Below are positions 35,224 through 44,240 of a stretch of DNA of 64,000 nt, in pieces. Numbering within the stretch: position 1 is the stretch's first letter; the number at the start of each line of letters is the position of its first letter. The notes beneath the pieces are model-generated. The model did not search any database. It worked only from the letters and a program-made list of their open reading frames with translations, and was not told where the DNA came from. Both the position numbers and the translations under genes were made by a program. The DNA comes from Martinezella dioscoreae (GTDB lineage: Bacteria > Pseudomonadota > Alphaproteobacteria > Rhizobiales > Rhizobiaceae): positions 62,001 to 126,000 of the forward strand of contig NZ_BLAJ01000010.1 of assembly GCF_009176305.1 (NCBI RefSeq). The letters are read 5' to 3'.

Positions 35224-35825
35224 GCCCGGAAACCAAGATCAAGCCGGCTAACCTCGGCCTGACGGATGCGACAGCAGGCACGCTGGCCGTCGTTGTCGGG
35301 CCGAGCGGCGCCGGCAAGGATACACTGATGAATCTGGCCGCCCGGCATTTTGCCGGCCGGTCTGACGTGCATTTCGTCCGCCGCGTCATCACGCGGGACG
35401 GCGATGCCGGCAATGAAGACCACAGAAGCGTTTCCGAAGCTGACTTCGATGGAATGGAGCAAGCCGGCGCCTTTGCCGTTTCCTGGGAGGCGCATGGGCT
35501 GAAATACGGCATTCCGGCTGAAGTCACCGATGAACTCGCTCGCGGCAATCTGGTCATCGCCAATGGCTCGCGCTCGGCGCTTCACCGCTTCCAGGCCGCA
35601 TTTCCGCGGCTGAAGGTCATCAACATCACGGCGTCCCGCGAAGTGCTGGCCGAACGACTGATGGCGCGCGGACGCGAGAGCCGCGAAGATGTGCTGAAGC
35701 GTCTGGAGAGAAGCGCACTGACCGTTCAGGGCAGCTACGACGTCGCCGATATCGACAATAGCGGCACGCTCGAAGAGGCCGAACGCGCCATTATTTCCGT
35801 CCTGGAAACGCTGGTCCGCAAATAG
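35220..35825 (+). CDS. phnN: Ribose 1,5-bisphosphokinase PhnN
   Basis: A 201-residue P-loop kinase converting ribose 1,5-bisphosphate to PRPP with ATP. The P-loop is VVGPSGAGKDT; the guanylate-kinase-like fold is seen in FVRRVITR and ESREDVLKRLER. With the proposed 2H phosphoesterase it could complete recycling of the ribosyl moiety to PRPP. Last gene of the phosphonate set. Confidence 0.94.
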   Translation: MSPETKIKPANLGLTDATAGTLAVVVGPSGAGKDTLMNLAARHFAGRSDVHFVRRVITRDGDAGNEDHRSVSEADFDGMEQAGAFAVSWEAHGLKYGIPAEVTDELARGNLVIANGSRSALHRFQAAFPRLKVINITASREVLAERLMARGRESREDVLKRLERSALTVQGSYDVADIDNSGTLEEAERAIISVLETLVRK

Positions 35826-35846
35826 TCTGATGGCGACAATCGAAGA

Positions 35847-36100
35847 TCATTCGACCCGCCACACATCCTCATAACCCTGATCGTCGATGATGAACCGCGT
35901 TCCGACCGGAAGCCGGAGGTATTTGACTACGCCAGGCAACAGCTCGCTTAGGTGGGCTGTGTGAACAGGCTGGTAAAAGTCTTCGGCGTCGGAATATTCA
36001 CCGCAATAGAAGAACCAGCTGACGGTTCCGCCCTTCGGCATGGCCTGCCGCACGCCATAATCGGCATGCGGCCTATCGTCGATAAGGCGACGGCCACCAT
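35847..36100 (-). pseudogene. Small hypothetical gene, possibly frameshifted near its 5' end
   Basis: The coding-like part ends RFIIDDQGYEDVW followed by RVE and is conserved in style; the YEDVW ending recalls Imm33/DUF2185 proteins, unverified. Frame 2 reads RRLIDDRPHADYGVRQAMPKGG before it. Upstream, however, the G/C-rich third positions continue in a different frame (EPEDMVA), switching around 36090-36096. A single missing base there would join the two. The open frame itself extends to 36185, overlapping the end of polA, but that stretch has poor codon usage. A start inside the polA tail or an intact shorter protein cannot be excluded. Confidence 0.5.
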
Positions 36101-36147
36101 GTCTTCCGGCTCGGATTCCGGTTTGACCGGTTCCAGATCGCTTCCGC

Positions 36148-39100
36148 TCAGTGCGCCTCATCCCAATTGTGGGCGGCGCGCGCATCGACCTTCAGCGGCA
36201 CGGCCATATCAACCGCCGGCATGGCAGCGTTTTCCATGACCGAGACAATGATCGGCGTGGTGCGCTCGACATCGGCATCCTCGACTTCGAAGATCAGTTC
36301 GTCGTGCACCTGCAAGAGCATGCGGACGCGATCGCCCAAGCCGGCCGAAGCCAGTGCTGGCTCCATCTTGATCATGGCGCGGCGGATGACATCAGCCGCC
36401 GAACCCTGGATCGGCGCGTTGATCGAGGCGCGTTCGTTAAAGGCGCGGACGGAGGGGTTGGAGGAGCGAATTTCCGGGAAATGGATGCGGCGGCCGAAAA
36501 TCGTCTCGACATAGCCCTTGTCGCGAGCGGCCTGCTTGGTGCCTTCCATGTAATCGCGGATGCCGGGGAAGCGCTCGAAATACCTCTTGATGTAGTCACC
36601 GGCTTCCGAGCGCTCGATCGACAGCTGGTTGGCGAGACCGAAGGCGGAGATGCCGTAGATGATGCCGAAGTTGATCGCCTTGGCGCGGCGGCGCACCTCG
36701 CTCGGCATGCCATCCACAGGCACGCCGAACATTTCAGAGGCCGTCATGGCGTGAATATCGATGCCGTCCTCAAAGGCCTGCTTGAGCTGCGGGATGTTGG
36801 CGACATGCGCCAGGACGCGCAGTTCGATCTGGCTGTAGTCGGCGGAGACGAGCTTGTGGCCCGGCGTCGAAATGAAGGCTGTGCGGATCTTGCGGCCTTC
36901 TGCCGTGCGCACCGGAATATTCTGCAGGTTCGGCTCGGAGGACGACAGGCGCCCTGTCGTGGTGGAGGCCAGCGAATAGGAGGTGTGAACGCGCTTCGTC
37001 TCGGGATGGACGTAGCTCGGCAGCGCATCCGTATAGGTGGACTTCAGCTTGGTGAGCTGACGCCAGTCGACGATCTTGCGCGGCAGTTCGAAGCCGGCCG
37101 CGGCCAAATCCTCCAGCACCTGCGCCGAGGTCGACCACTGCCCGGTCTTGGTCCTGCTGCCGCCGGCCAATCCCATCTTGCCGAAAAGGATATCGCCGAG
37201 CTGTTTCGGGGAGCCGATATTGAAACGCTCGCCGGCCAGATTGTAGATCTCGTCCTCGAGCGCGGCGGCGCCCTGCGCCAGCTCGCCGGAAAGGCGAGAA
37301 AGGATCTGCCGGTCGATGGTGATACCGCGCTCTTCCATATGGGCAAGCACCGGCACCAGAGGCCGCTCTAACCGCTCGTAGACGACTGAGAGTTTTTCTG
37401 CCGCCAGTCGTGGTTTCAAGACCAGCCAGAGACGCAGCGTCACATCGGCATCCTCAGCGGCATAGGCTGTGGCGCGGTCGATATCGACGAGGTCGAAGGT
37501 GACATTGGACTTGCCGCTGCCGGCCACATCCTTGTAGGCAATCGGCTTGTGGCCGAGCCAGCGCTCGGAAAGGCTGTCCATGCCATGCGTGGCGTTGGCG
37601 CCGCCGTCGAGCACATAGGAGAGCAGCATCGTGTCATCGAACGATTTCATCTCGATGCCGTAACGCTTCATCAGAAGATAGTCGTATTTCAGGTTCTGCG
37701 CGATCTTCAGGATGGAGGCATCCTCCAGCAGATCCTTCAGGCGCGGCAGTGCATCGCGAAGCGGAATCTGGTTTTCCGCCAGGCCGCCGCCGAGCAGATC
37801 GCCGACACCGGTCTTGTGACCGAGCGGAACATAGGCGGCGCGGATGGAAGCGCCAGTCGGATCATCGCGATTATCGGCGATCGCCAGCGAGAAGCCGACG
37901 ATTTCGGCCTGCATCGCATCGAGCGACATCGTTTCCGTATCGAAGGCGACGATGCCGGTTTCGCGCGCATCCGCGATCCATCGGTCGAGCGTGGCGAGAT
38001 CGCGGATGGTCACATATTTCGAATGATCGATCGGCGCGCTCGCGAAACTTGCGGCGCGCGCATTGGCGAGATCCTCCGGCGCAGTGGTGCCATCCAAAGC
38101 CAGACGCGCCTTGGCCGATGGCGCCGGGACCGATGCCCCTTCGGCTTCGACAACGCTGCCGGCGACGAGATCGACATTCTCGCCGACATCGAGATCGGGC
38201 CCATGAGCGCCCTCGCCCCATTCGATCTTGACGATGGAGGGCTCGATTGCCGCCGCATCGCAGTCGCAGGCCTCCGCCACGCGCCGCGTCAGGGTCGTGA
38301 ATTCCATTGCCTTCAGGAAACCGATCAGCTTCGGGCCGTCCTGCGGATCGAGCACCAGCGCATCGAGCGCAAGTTCCAGCGGCACGTCGGTCCTCAGCGT
38401 CACCAGCTGCCGCGAAATGCGCGCGAGTTCAGCATTGGCGATGATGTTTTCGCGGCGCTTCTGCTGCTTGATCTCGCCGGCGCGGGCGAGCAGGGAATCG
38501 AGATCGCCGAATTCTTCCAGAAGCTGCGCCGCCGTCTTCGGGCCGATGCCGGGGATGCCGGGGACATTGTCGACGGAGTCGCCGGTCATGGCCTGCAGGT
38601 CGATCATCTTGTCGGGTGGCACGCCCCATTTTTCGATGACATCGGGAATGCCGATCTGCTTGTCCTTCATGCTGTCATACATGTGGACCATGGGTGTGAC
38701 GAGCTGCATCAGATCCTTGTCGGACGAGATGATCGTCACGTCGGCGCCGGCTGCCTCCGCCTGACGGGCATAGGTGGCGATGATGTCGTCGGCCTCGAAG
38801 CCGTCAGTCTCGATGCAGGGCAGATTGAAGGCGCGGGTCGCCTCACGGATGAGGCCGAATTGCGGGATCAGCTCTTCCGGCGGCGCCGAGCGATTGGCCT
38901 TGTATTCCGGGAAGATGTCCTTGCGGAAGGTCTTCGACGAATAGTCGAAGATGACGGCGAAATGGGTCGGCGTCACCCCGACGGAGGTATCGCGCGCCGA
39001 AGTCAAAAGCTTCCACAGCATGTTGCAGAAACCCGAGACGGCGCCGACGGGCAATCCGTCCGACTTGCGCGTCAGCGGCGGCAGGGCGTGAAAGGCCCGG

Positions 39101-39150
39101 AATATGAAACCGGAGCCGTCGACGAGGAAGAGATGATCACCTTTTTTCAT
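36148..39150 (-). CDS. polA: DNA polymerase I
   Basis: A 1000-residue repair and Okazaki-fragment polymerase. Order: 5'-3' exonuclease (LVDGSGFIFRAFHALPP, TGDSVDNVPGIPGIGPKTA), 3'-5' exonuclease with FDTETMSLD, then the polymerase with motif A DYSQIELRVLAH, motif B RRRAKAINFGIIYG and motif C VHDELIFEVED. Both proofreading acidic residues of FDTET are kept. ATG 39150 is used because the protein begins KKGDHLFLVDGS; the frame from TTG 39180 contains the GGAGG motif itself. The leader adjoins a RIME-like repeat and the sRNA region. Confidence 0.97.
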   Translation of the reverse strand: MKKGDHLFLVDGSGFIFRAFHALPPLTRKSDGLPVGAVSGFCNMLWKLLTSARDTSVGVTPTHFAVIFDYSSKTFRKDIFPEYKANRSAPPEELIPQFGLIREATRAFNLPCIETDGFEADDIIATYARQAEAAGADVTIISSDKDLMQLVTPMVHMYDSMKDKQIGIPDVIEKWGVPPDKMIDLQAMTGDSVDNVPGIPGIGPKTAAQLLEEFGDLDSLLARAGEIKQQKRRENIIANAELARISRQLVTLRTDVPLELALDALVLDPQDGPKLIGFLKAMEFTTLTRRVAEACDCDAAAIEPSIVKIEWGEGAHGPDLDVGENVDLVAGSVVEAEGASVPAPSAKARLALDGTTAPEDLANARAASFASAPIDHSKYVTIRDLATLDRWIADARETGIVAFDTETMSLDAMQAEIVGFSLAIADNRDDPTGASIRAAYVPLGHKTGVGDLLGGGLAENQIPLRDALPRLKDLLEDASILKIAQNLKYDYLLMKRYGIEMKSFDDTMLLSYVLDGGANATHGMDSLSERWLGHKPIAYKDVAGSGKSNVTFDLVDIDRATAYAAEDADVTLRLWLVLKPRLAAEKLSVVYERLERPLVPVLAHMEERGITIDRQILSRLSGELAQGAAALEDEIYNLAGERFNIGSPKQLGDILFGKMGLAGGSRTKTGQWSTSAQVLEDLAAAGFELPRKIVDWRQLTKLKSTYTDALPSYVHPETKRVHTSYSLASTTTGRLSSSEPNLQNIPVRTAEGRKIRTAFISTPGHKLVSADYSQIELRVLAHVANIPQLKQAFEDGIDIHAMTASEMFGVPVDGMPSEVRRRAKAINFGIIYGISAFGLANQLSIERSEAGDYIKRYFERFPGIRDYMEGTKQAARDKGYVETIFGRRIHFPEIRSSNPSVRAFNERASINAPIQGSAADVIRRAMIKMEPALASAGLGDRVRMLLQVHDELIFEVEDADVERTTPIIVSVMENAAMPAVDMAVPLKVDARAAHNWDEAH

Positions 39151-39207
39151 GGAAGCATGGATAGCGTGACGTACCTCCAACGTCCATATAAACTTCAGTT
39201 TTGCAGG

Positions 39208-39306
39208 CTAGAGCGCTTCCGCTTTTCTTCAAATCGCGCAAACGCTTTATCTTTTGTTTTTACGCAATTCCGGACGGAAAACCGCGATACACTTTTCCTG
39301 GAATTA
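39208..39306 (+). repeat. RIME1-like repeat, copy 4 (polA upstream)
   Basis: About 99 bp starting CTAGAGCGCTTCCGC, with a degenerate first palindrome and a second palindrome CAATTCCGGACGGAAAACCGC against TTTTCCTGGAATTA (39272-39306). It lies in the divergent gap between polA and the sRNA. Confidence 0.75.
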
Positions 39307-39376
39307 CTTTGGTGGGAAGGCCAAATCTCTCACCGAAACGTTACTAACTTTTAATCAATCTAATCTGCGCATTCCC

Positions 39377-39410
39377 TTGAAAAACCACATTCGAAACCTC
39401 AAATCATACT
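39377..39410 (+). promoter_or_regulatory. Tentative promoter of the AbcR-like sRNA
   Basis: A -35-like TTGAAA at 39377-39382 preceded by C, with AT-rich candidates for -10 (TCAAAT at 39399 or CATACT at 39405). This would start transcription near 39410-39415. Confidence 0.35.
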
Positions 39411-39411
39411 C

Positions 39412-39557
39412 ACCGGCGATTGATACGCCGCGGGTCTGGCAACCGGCCTGTCCCCCGCCATGTCAGACTTGGACAAAGGCCTATCCCCTCTCCGGGCCTT
39501 TGTCCCCCTTTCGAAAGCCGCCATGGCGTCCCCTCCAGGCCATGGCGGCTTTTTCAT
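39412..39557 (+). ncRNA. abcR: AbcR-like (alpha-r15) trans-acting small RNA
   Basis: The polA-marR gap contains three successive hairpins and no gene. The last two are strong: GGACAAAGGCC (39471) paired with GGCCTTTGTCC around a UAUCCCCUCUCCG-type loop, and AAGCCGCCATGGC with GCCATGGCGGCTT (39515-39553) around GUCCCCUCCAG, ending in TTTTT as a terminator. The CCCCUC/CCUCC loops can pair with ribosome-binding sites. In Sinorhizobium the Hfq-dependent AbcR1/AbcR2 RNAs, which repress ABC transporter mRNAs, lie in the same polA-marR gap. The 5' end is approximate; only one copy is evident here. Confidence 0.7.
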
Positions 39558-39672
39558 GCAAAAAATACAACCAGTGAACGTGAAAAAATCGACTGAAGTT
39601 GCTGATTTCAGGGGTCTCTACCTGAATAATTGCCGATTGTCTTGACCTTGAATTGTCGGCATATTTGCAATC

Positions 39673-40104
39673 ATGGGATTTAATCGGATGGACTCCGCCG
39701 CCTACCTTGCCAGTCAGATGGCAAAGGGATTCGCTCGCTCGCTACAACAACGCGCGGCGAAGCTCGGCTTTTCCCCCGGTCAGTTTCCAATCCTGCTGGA
39801 ACTGTGGTCCGAGGATGGGCTCACGCAGAAACAGCTGCTCGATAGGGTCGACATCGAACAGGCGACAATGGCCAATACGCTGTCGCGCATGGAACGGGAC
39901 GGATTGGTGGAGCGCCGCCCGCATCCTTCGGACAAGCGGGCGCAACTGGTCTTCCTGACGAACAAGGCCGCAGCCATGCAGGCGGAAGCGATCGAAGCCG
40001 CCATGGCCGCGGACACGGATCTCCTCAAAGACTTTCGTCAATTCGAGCGCGAACTGCTGCTGGAATATATCCGGCGTGTGCTAGAGAATGCCAAGCAGCT
40101 CTAG
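39673..40104 (+). CDS. MarR-family transcriptional regulator
   Basis: A 143-residue winged-helix regulator. The recognition region is LTQKQLLDRVDIEQATMANTLSRME and the wing DGLVERRPHPSDKRAQLVFLT. Starts at 39673 or 39688 (MDSAAYL) are both possible. A CTTGAC element lies at 39642. Its position downstream of the polA/AbcR gap is conserved in related rhizobia. The stop TAG is provided by the CTAG of an adjacent RIME fragment. Ligand unknown. Confidence 0.88.
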   Translation: MGFNRMDSAAYLASQMAKGFARSLQQRAAKLGFSPGQFPILLELWSEDGLTQKQLLDRVDIEQATMANTLSRMERDGLVERRPHPSDKRAQLVFLTNKAAAMQAEAIEAAMAADTDLLKDFRQFERELLLEYIRRVLENAKQL

Positions 40105-40148
40105 GGCATTCCATGGAAGGACTTAACGGTTTTCCGCCTAGGATTGCA
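40101..40148 (-). repeat. RIME1-like repeat fragment, copy 5
   Basis: Read on the minus strand it gives CAATCCTAGGCGGAAAACCG, a degenerate version of the second palindrome of full copies, ending in CTAG. It lies between the convergent marR and GGDEF-EAL genes and supplies the marR stop. Confidence 0.5.
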
Positions 40149-40183
40149 TGAAATGGCTGCACGCGTCAAAGCGGCAAAAAGCC

Positions 40184-42526
40184 CTAGCCCCGTCCGACCA
40201 CCTTATCCAGCGCAGCTTGATGTTGGCTGGGTCCGACATCCGGCCTGCCGAAGAATATTCCCTGAAGCTGAGCGCAGCCTTCCTCGATGACGATGCGACG
40301 CTGGGTTTCCGTTTCCACACCTTCCGTAACGACAGGCATGTTCAGGCTGTGGCCGAGGCCGATGATGGCGCGGACGATCGAGCGTGCTGCCGGATCGTGT
40401 TCGAGGGCGCCGGTGAAGCTGCGGTCGACCTTGATCTTGTCGAAGGGGAAGGCGCGCAGATTGCTGAGCGAGGAAAAGCCGGTGCCGAAATCATCCATGA
40501 CCACGCGCACACCGAGGCGATGCAGCCGCTGCAGGGTCGCGATGACAGCCGTGCGCTCGCGCATCAGGGCAGCCTCTGTGATCTCCAGTTCGAGGCGCTG
40601 CGGATCGAGGCCGGTTTTGCGCAGGATCCGTTCGATCTGGTCGTAAAGGGTCGGGACCATGAATTGCAGCGGTGAGAGATTGACCGCGACATTCGCGGGC
40701 TCGCTCCAGCGCGTCGCCTCCTGGCATGCCTGCTGCAGCACCCATTCGCCGATCGCCACAATCGATCCGCTTTCCTCGGCAATGGGAATAAACGTCTCCG
40801 GGTCGATCACGCCGCGATCCGGATGCGCCCAGCGCAATAGCGCCTCATAGCCGCTGACGCTGTCGCTGCCGACGTCGTAGATCGGCTGATATTCCAGAAA
40901 GAGCTGCCGGCGGAGAATGGCCTGGCGCAGATCGTTCTCTAGCTGACGGCGCGTGCGCACGGCCTTGTCCATTTCCGCATCGAAGAAGCAGGCATGGCCA
41001 CGGCCCGCATGCTTGGCGCGATAAAGCGCCATATCCGCATTGGCGTAAAGCTGCTCTGCGCTCGTGCCGTCACGCGGATAGATGGCAATGCCGATGCTGA
41101 CGCCGACAGCCGTCGGATCGCGCGCCGTATCCATCTCCATGCCGAATTCGGCGAGAATGCGCTCGGCAAGGCGGGTTGCTCCTTCGGGCTGCCGGCGCTT
41201 CGGCTGGATGATGGCGAACTCATCGCCCCCGAGCCTTGCCACCGTATCGCCATCCTCGATTGCGCGCTGCAGGATGCCGGCGACCTTGCAGAGGATACGG
41301 TCTCCTTCGGCGTGACCGAAGACATCATTGATCGCCTTGAAGCGGTCGAGGTCCAGGCAGAAGATCGCGACTTCGCCGCCCCTGCGGTTTACCATCTGCA
41401 GTGCCTGGCGCATGCGCTGATCGAACAGCGAGCGATTGGGCAGATCGGTCAATATATCGTGATGGGCCAGGTGCTCGATCATCTGTTGCGCCTGGCGACG
41501 CTCAGTCAGGTCGCGCACGACAAGCACGCTGCATTCGTGGCCTCGATAGGTGATGGAGCGCCGCACGGTCTCGACGGGGATCGCCTTGCCATCGCACCCC
41601 GACAGCGTTGTTTCCAGCGGAATGGCGGCTTCGGTATGGATATCCATGTCGATGCTCAGAAAGACATCTGGCGCGACACCGATCACCTGCTGCGCCGACC
41701 AGCCGGAAATGGCGAAGAACCGCTCGTTCGCGTCGATCACCCGACCGTCGCGGACGATGAGCAGCCCTTCCAGCGAAGCATTGGCGAAACCCCGGAGGTC
41801 GGTCAAATGACGATCGATGAAGATGGCGCCGAGAGCGATGAGGATCAGCCCCATCGCGGCAGCCATGACGATGCCGGCAAGGATGCTTCGATCCATGGCG
41901 AGGGCAGCACCCGGCAGGGTCACTTCGGGCGTCAGCGTGACGCCGCTCATCGCGGTGAAATGCAGGGAGCAAATCGCAAGCAGCAGAAGAAGAGCGCCAG
42001 CCATGATACGCCTGAAGCCAGGAAAGCTGCGAAACACTAGGAAAGCCAGTGAGGAGAAGACGCCACCAATGGCGATGGAAGCGACGACGCGCGGTATATC
42101 GAAGGAGAGCTCTGCCGAGGCCTCGACGGCCTGCATTCCCGTGAAATGCATGGCGGCTATTCCAAACGCCATCAGCATGCCGCCGACCGCAAAGGAAACG
42201 CGATTATCCCATTCGAAGGCAACGGCAATCGCGAGCCATGAGCCGACGATGGCAAAGACCACCGAAAGCACCGTCAGTGAAACGCCATAGGAGATCGGAA
42301 GACTGCTCTGATAGGCGAGCATGGCGATGAAATGCGTTGCCCAGATGCCGACACCGCTGGCAAAAGCCGCAGCAACAATCCAATAGCGGCGCTGATGCGA
42401 CTGGCATTCCTGCGCACGCGAAAAAAGGAGCATGGTGGCAAGACTGCCGATAAGGCAGATGATCGCCGCTACAATAATAAGCCTGAAGTCATGATCGTCA
42501 CGAATACATGCAATCACTGAAAACAT
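40184..42526 (-). CDS. MHYT-PAS-GGDEF-EAL cyclic-di-GMP protein
   Basis: A 780-residue membrane protein. Seven N-terminal helices form an MHYT sensor with HFIAML, HFTGMQ and HFTAMSG repeats, proposed in other proteins to bind copper and sense O2, CO or NO. A PAS domain (about residues 245-340) follows, then GGDEF with an intact ARLGGDEFAI and EAL with an intact YEALLRW and DDFGTGFSSL. Both synthase and phosphodiesterase motifs are kept, so net activity cannot be told. An inverted repeat TCCAGAA/TTCTGGA (42535-42553) lies just upstream of the start. Confidence 0.93.
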   Translation of the reverse strand: MFSVIACIRDDHDFRLIIVAAIICLIGSLATMLLFSRAQECQSHQRRYWIVAAAFASGVGIWATHFIAMLAYQSSLPISYGVSLTVLSVVFAIVGSWLAIAVAFEWDNRVSFAVGGMLMAFGIAAMHFTGMQAVEASAELSFDIPRVVASIAIGGVFSSLAFLVFRSFPGFRRIMAGALLLLLAICSLHFTAMSGVTLTPEVTLPGAALAMDRSILAGIVMAAAMGLILIALGAIFIDRHLTDLRGFANASLEGLLIVRDGRVIDANERFFAISGWSAQQVIGVAPDVFLSIDMDIHTEAAIPLETTLSGCDGKAIPVETVRRSITYRGHECSVLVVRDLTERRQAQQMIEHLAHHDILTDLPNRSLFDQRMRQALQMVNRRGGEVAIFCLDLDRFKAINDVFGHAEGDRILCKVAGILQRAIEDGDTVARLGGDEFAIIQPKRRQPEGATRLAERILAEFGMEMDTARDPTAVGVSIGIAIYPRDGTSAEQLYANADMALYRAKHAGRGHACFFDAEMDKAVRTRRQLENDLRQAILRRQLFLEYQPIYDVGSDSVSGYEALLRWAHPDRGVIDPETFIPIAEESGSIVAIGEWVLQQACQEATRWSEPANVAVNLSPLQFMVPTLYDQIERILRKTGLDPQRLELEITEAALMRERTAVIATLQRLHRLGVRVVMDDFGTGFSSLSNLRAFPFDKIKVDRSFTGALEHDPAARSIVRAIIGLGHSLNMPVVTEGVETETQRRIVIEEGCAQLQGIFFGRPDVGPSQHQAALDKVVGRG

Positions 42527-42725
42527 TACGCGTCTCCAGAATACGCTTCTGGATTGACGTTATTTCTAATAATCTAAAAAACTTGTAAACTACATGCGCA
42601 ACTAATCACATAAGAGCGTGCCTCGATCGAAAGACGCAAGCTACGGTAAATTTTCAGTTTTAACGCCTCGAAACCCGGCGGGCTTTGGTCTATCGTCCAT
42701 CCAAATCTCATGTAAGGAGTCGGAT

Positions 42726-44114
42726 ATGACCGATCTATCGCCCGTTCTCGACCGCGCCGATCAGAACCTCCCTTCCAGCCTCGACAATCTCTTCGAACTG
42801 CTGCGCATCAAGTCCATCTCGACCGATCCGGACTACAAGGCGGAATGCCGCAAGGCGGCGGAATGGCTCGCCACCTACCTGAACTCGATCGGCTTCAAGG
42901 CCTCCCTGCGCGATACACCCGGCCATCCGATGGTGGTCGCCCATCACGATGCCGGCAGCGCAGATGCACCGCATGTGCTGTTCTACGGCCACTATGACGT
43001 GCAGCCCGTCGATCCGCTCGAGCTTTGGGAAAGCGACCCATTCGCTCCGGAAATCAAGGACCTGGGCGATGGCCGCAAGGTCCTAACCGGCCGCGGCACG
43101 TCCGACGACAAGGGGCAGCTGATGACCTTCGTCGAAGCGGTGCGCGCCTATAAGGAAACGAGGGGCGCACTGCCGGTGCGCATCACCATCCTCTTCGAAG
43201 GCGAAGAGGAATCCGGCTCGCCCTCGCTCAAGCCCTTCCTCGAAGCCAATGCCGCCGAGCTGAAGGCGGATTTCGCCCTCGTCTGCGATACCGGCATGTG
43301 GGATGGTGAAACGCCGTCCATCTCGGCCAGCCTGCGCGGCCTTGTCGGCGAGGAGATCATTATCAACGCCGCCGACCGCGACCTGCATTCGGGCATGTTC
43401 GGCGGTGCCGCCGCCAATCCGATCCACATCCTCTCCGATATTCTCGCCGGCCTGCATGACGAGACCGGGCGCGTAACGCTCGACGGCTTCTATGACGGCG
43501 TCGAGGAAACGCCGGCTAATATCAAGGCCTCCTGGGAAACGCTCGGGATGACGACGGAAAAATTCCTCGGCGAAGTCGGCCTGTCCATTCCCTCGGGGGA
43601 GAAGGGCCGTTCTGTAATGGAGCTGATCTGGGCGCGGCCGACCGCGGAAGTCAACGGCATCACCGGCGGCTATACCGGCGCCGGTTTCAAGACCGTGATC
43701 GCCGCCAAAGCATCGGCGAAGGTCTCCTTCCGCCTGGTCGGCCAGCAGAACCCGGCGGCGATCCGCGAGAGCTTCCGCGCCTATGTACGCTCGAAGATCC
43801 CTGGGGATTGCTCGGTGGAATTCCATGAGCATGGCGGCTCGCCGGCTATCCAGCTTTCCTACGACTCGCCGGTGCTGAGCAAGGCAAAGACGGCACTTTC
43901 CAACGAGTGGCCAAAGCCCGCTATCGTTGTCGGCGAAGGCGGCTCGATCCCGATCGTCGGCGACTTCCAAAGGATGCTCGGCATGGAATCGCTGCTCGTC
44001 GGTTTCGGCCTCTCCGACGACCGTATCCATTCGCCGAACGAGAAATACGAGCTGCGCTCCTATCACAAGGGCATCCGCTCCTGGATCCGCATCCTCGACG
44101 CCCTCGCCAGCTAA
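42726..44114 (+). CDS. M20-family metallopeptidase (dipeptidase-like)
   Basis: A 462-residue cytoplasmic M20 peptidase. Zinc-site motifs: FYGHYDVQPVD, GTSDDKGQ, EGEEESGS and DTGMWD, and a dimerisation-domain His in DLHSGMFGG. This length and motif set fit the CNDP-like dipeptidases rather than DapE. ATG 42726 follows AAGGAG. It is followed by a nucleoside hydrolase gene after 126 bp. Substrate unknown. Confidence 0.9.
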   Translation: MTDLSPVLDRADQNLPSSLDNLFELLRIKSISTDPDYKAECRKAAEWLATYLNSIGFKASLRDTPGHPMVVAHHDAGSADAPHVLFYGHYDVQPVDPLELWESDPFAPEIKDLGDGRKVLTGRGTSDDKGQLMTFVEAVRAYKETRGALPVRITILFEGEEESGSPSLKPFLEANAAELKADFALVCDTGMWDGETPSISASLRGLVGEEIIINAADRDLHSGMFGGAAANPIHILSDILAGLHDETGRVTLDGFYDGVEETPANIKASWETLGMTTEKFLGEVGLSIPSGEKGRSVMELIWARPTAEVNGITGGYTGAGFKTVIAAKASAKVSFRLVGQQNPAAIRESFRAYVRSKIPGDCSVEFHEHGGSPAIQLSYDSPVLSKAKTALSNEWPKPAIVVGEGGSIPIVGDFQRMLGMESLLVGFGLSDDRIHSPNEKYELRSYHKGIRSWIRILDALAS

Positions 44115-44240
44115 GCCATCTGCGGGTGCGCGTCCTTGCGCGCCCCGCGTCCATCTCGCCGGATGGCAAGGGATGCCGTCATCCGAAGCGACGGGCCGAG
44201 ACGGCCGTCGCGTCAATTCATACCGTCGATGAGATAAGGC

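Noticed and set aside
37549..39354. 601-codon open frame antisense to polA
   Set aside because: Shadow of polA, whose motifs are all intact on the other strand; no domain is recognisable in the antisense product.
39558..39672. Second AbcR copy downstream of the first
   Set aside because: No second strong hairpin with CCUCC loop and T-run is visible before marR.
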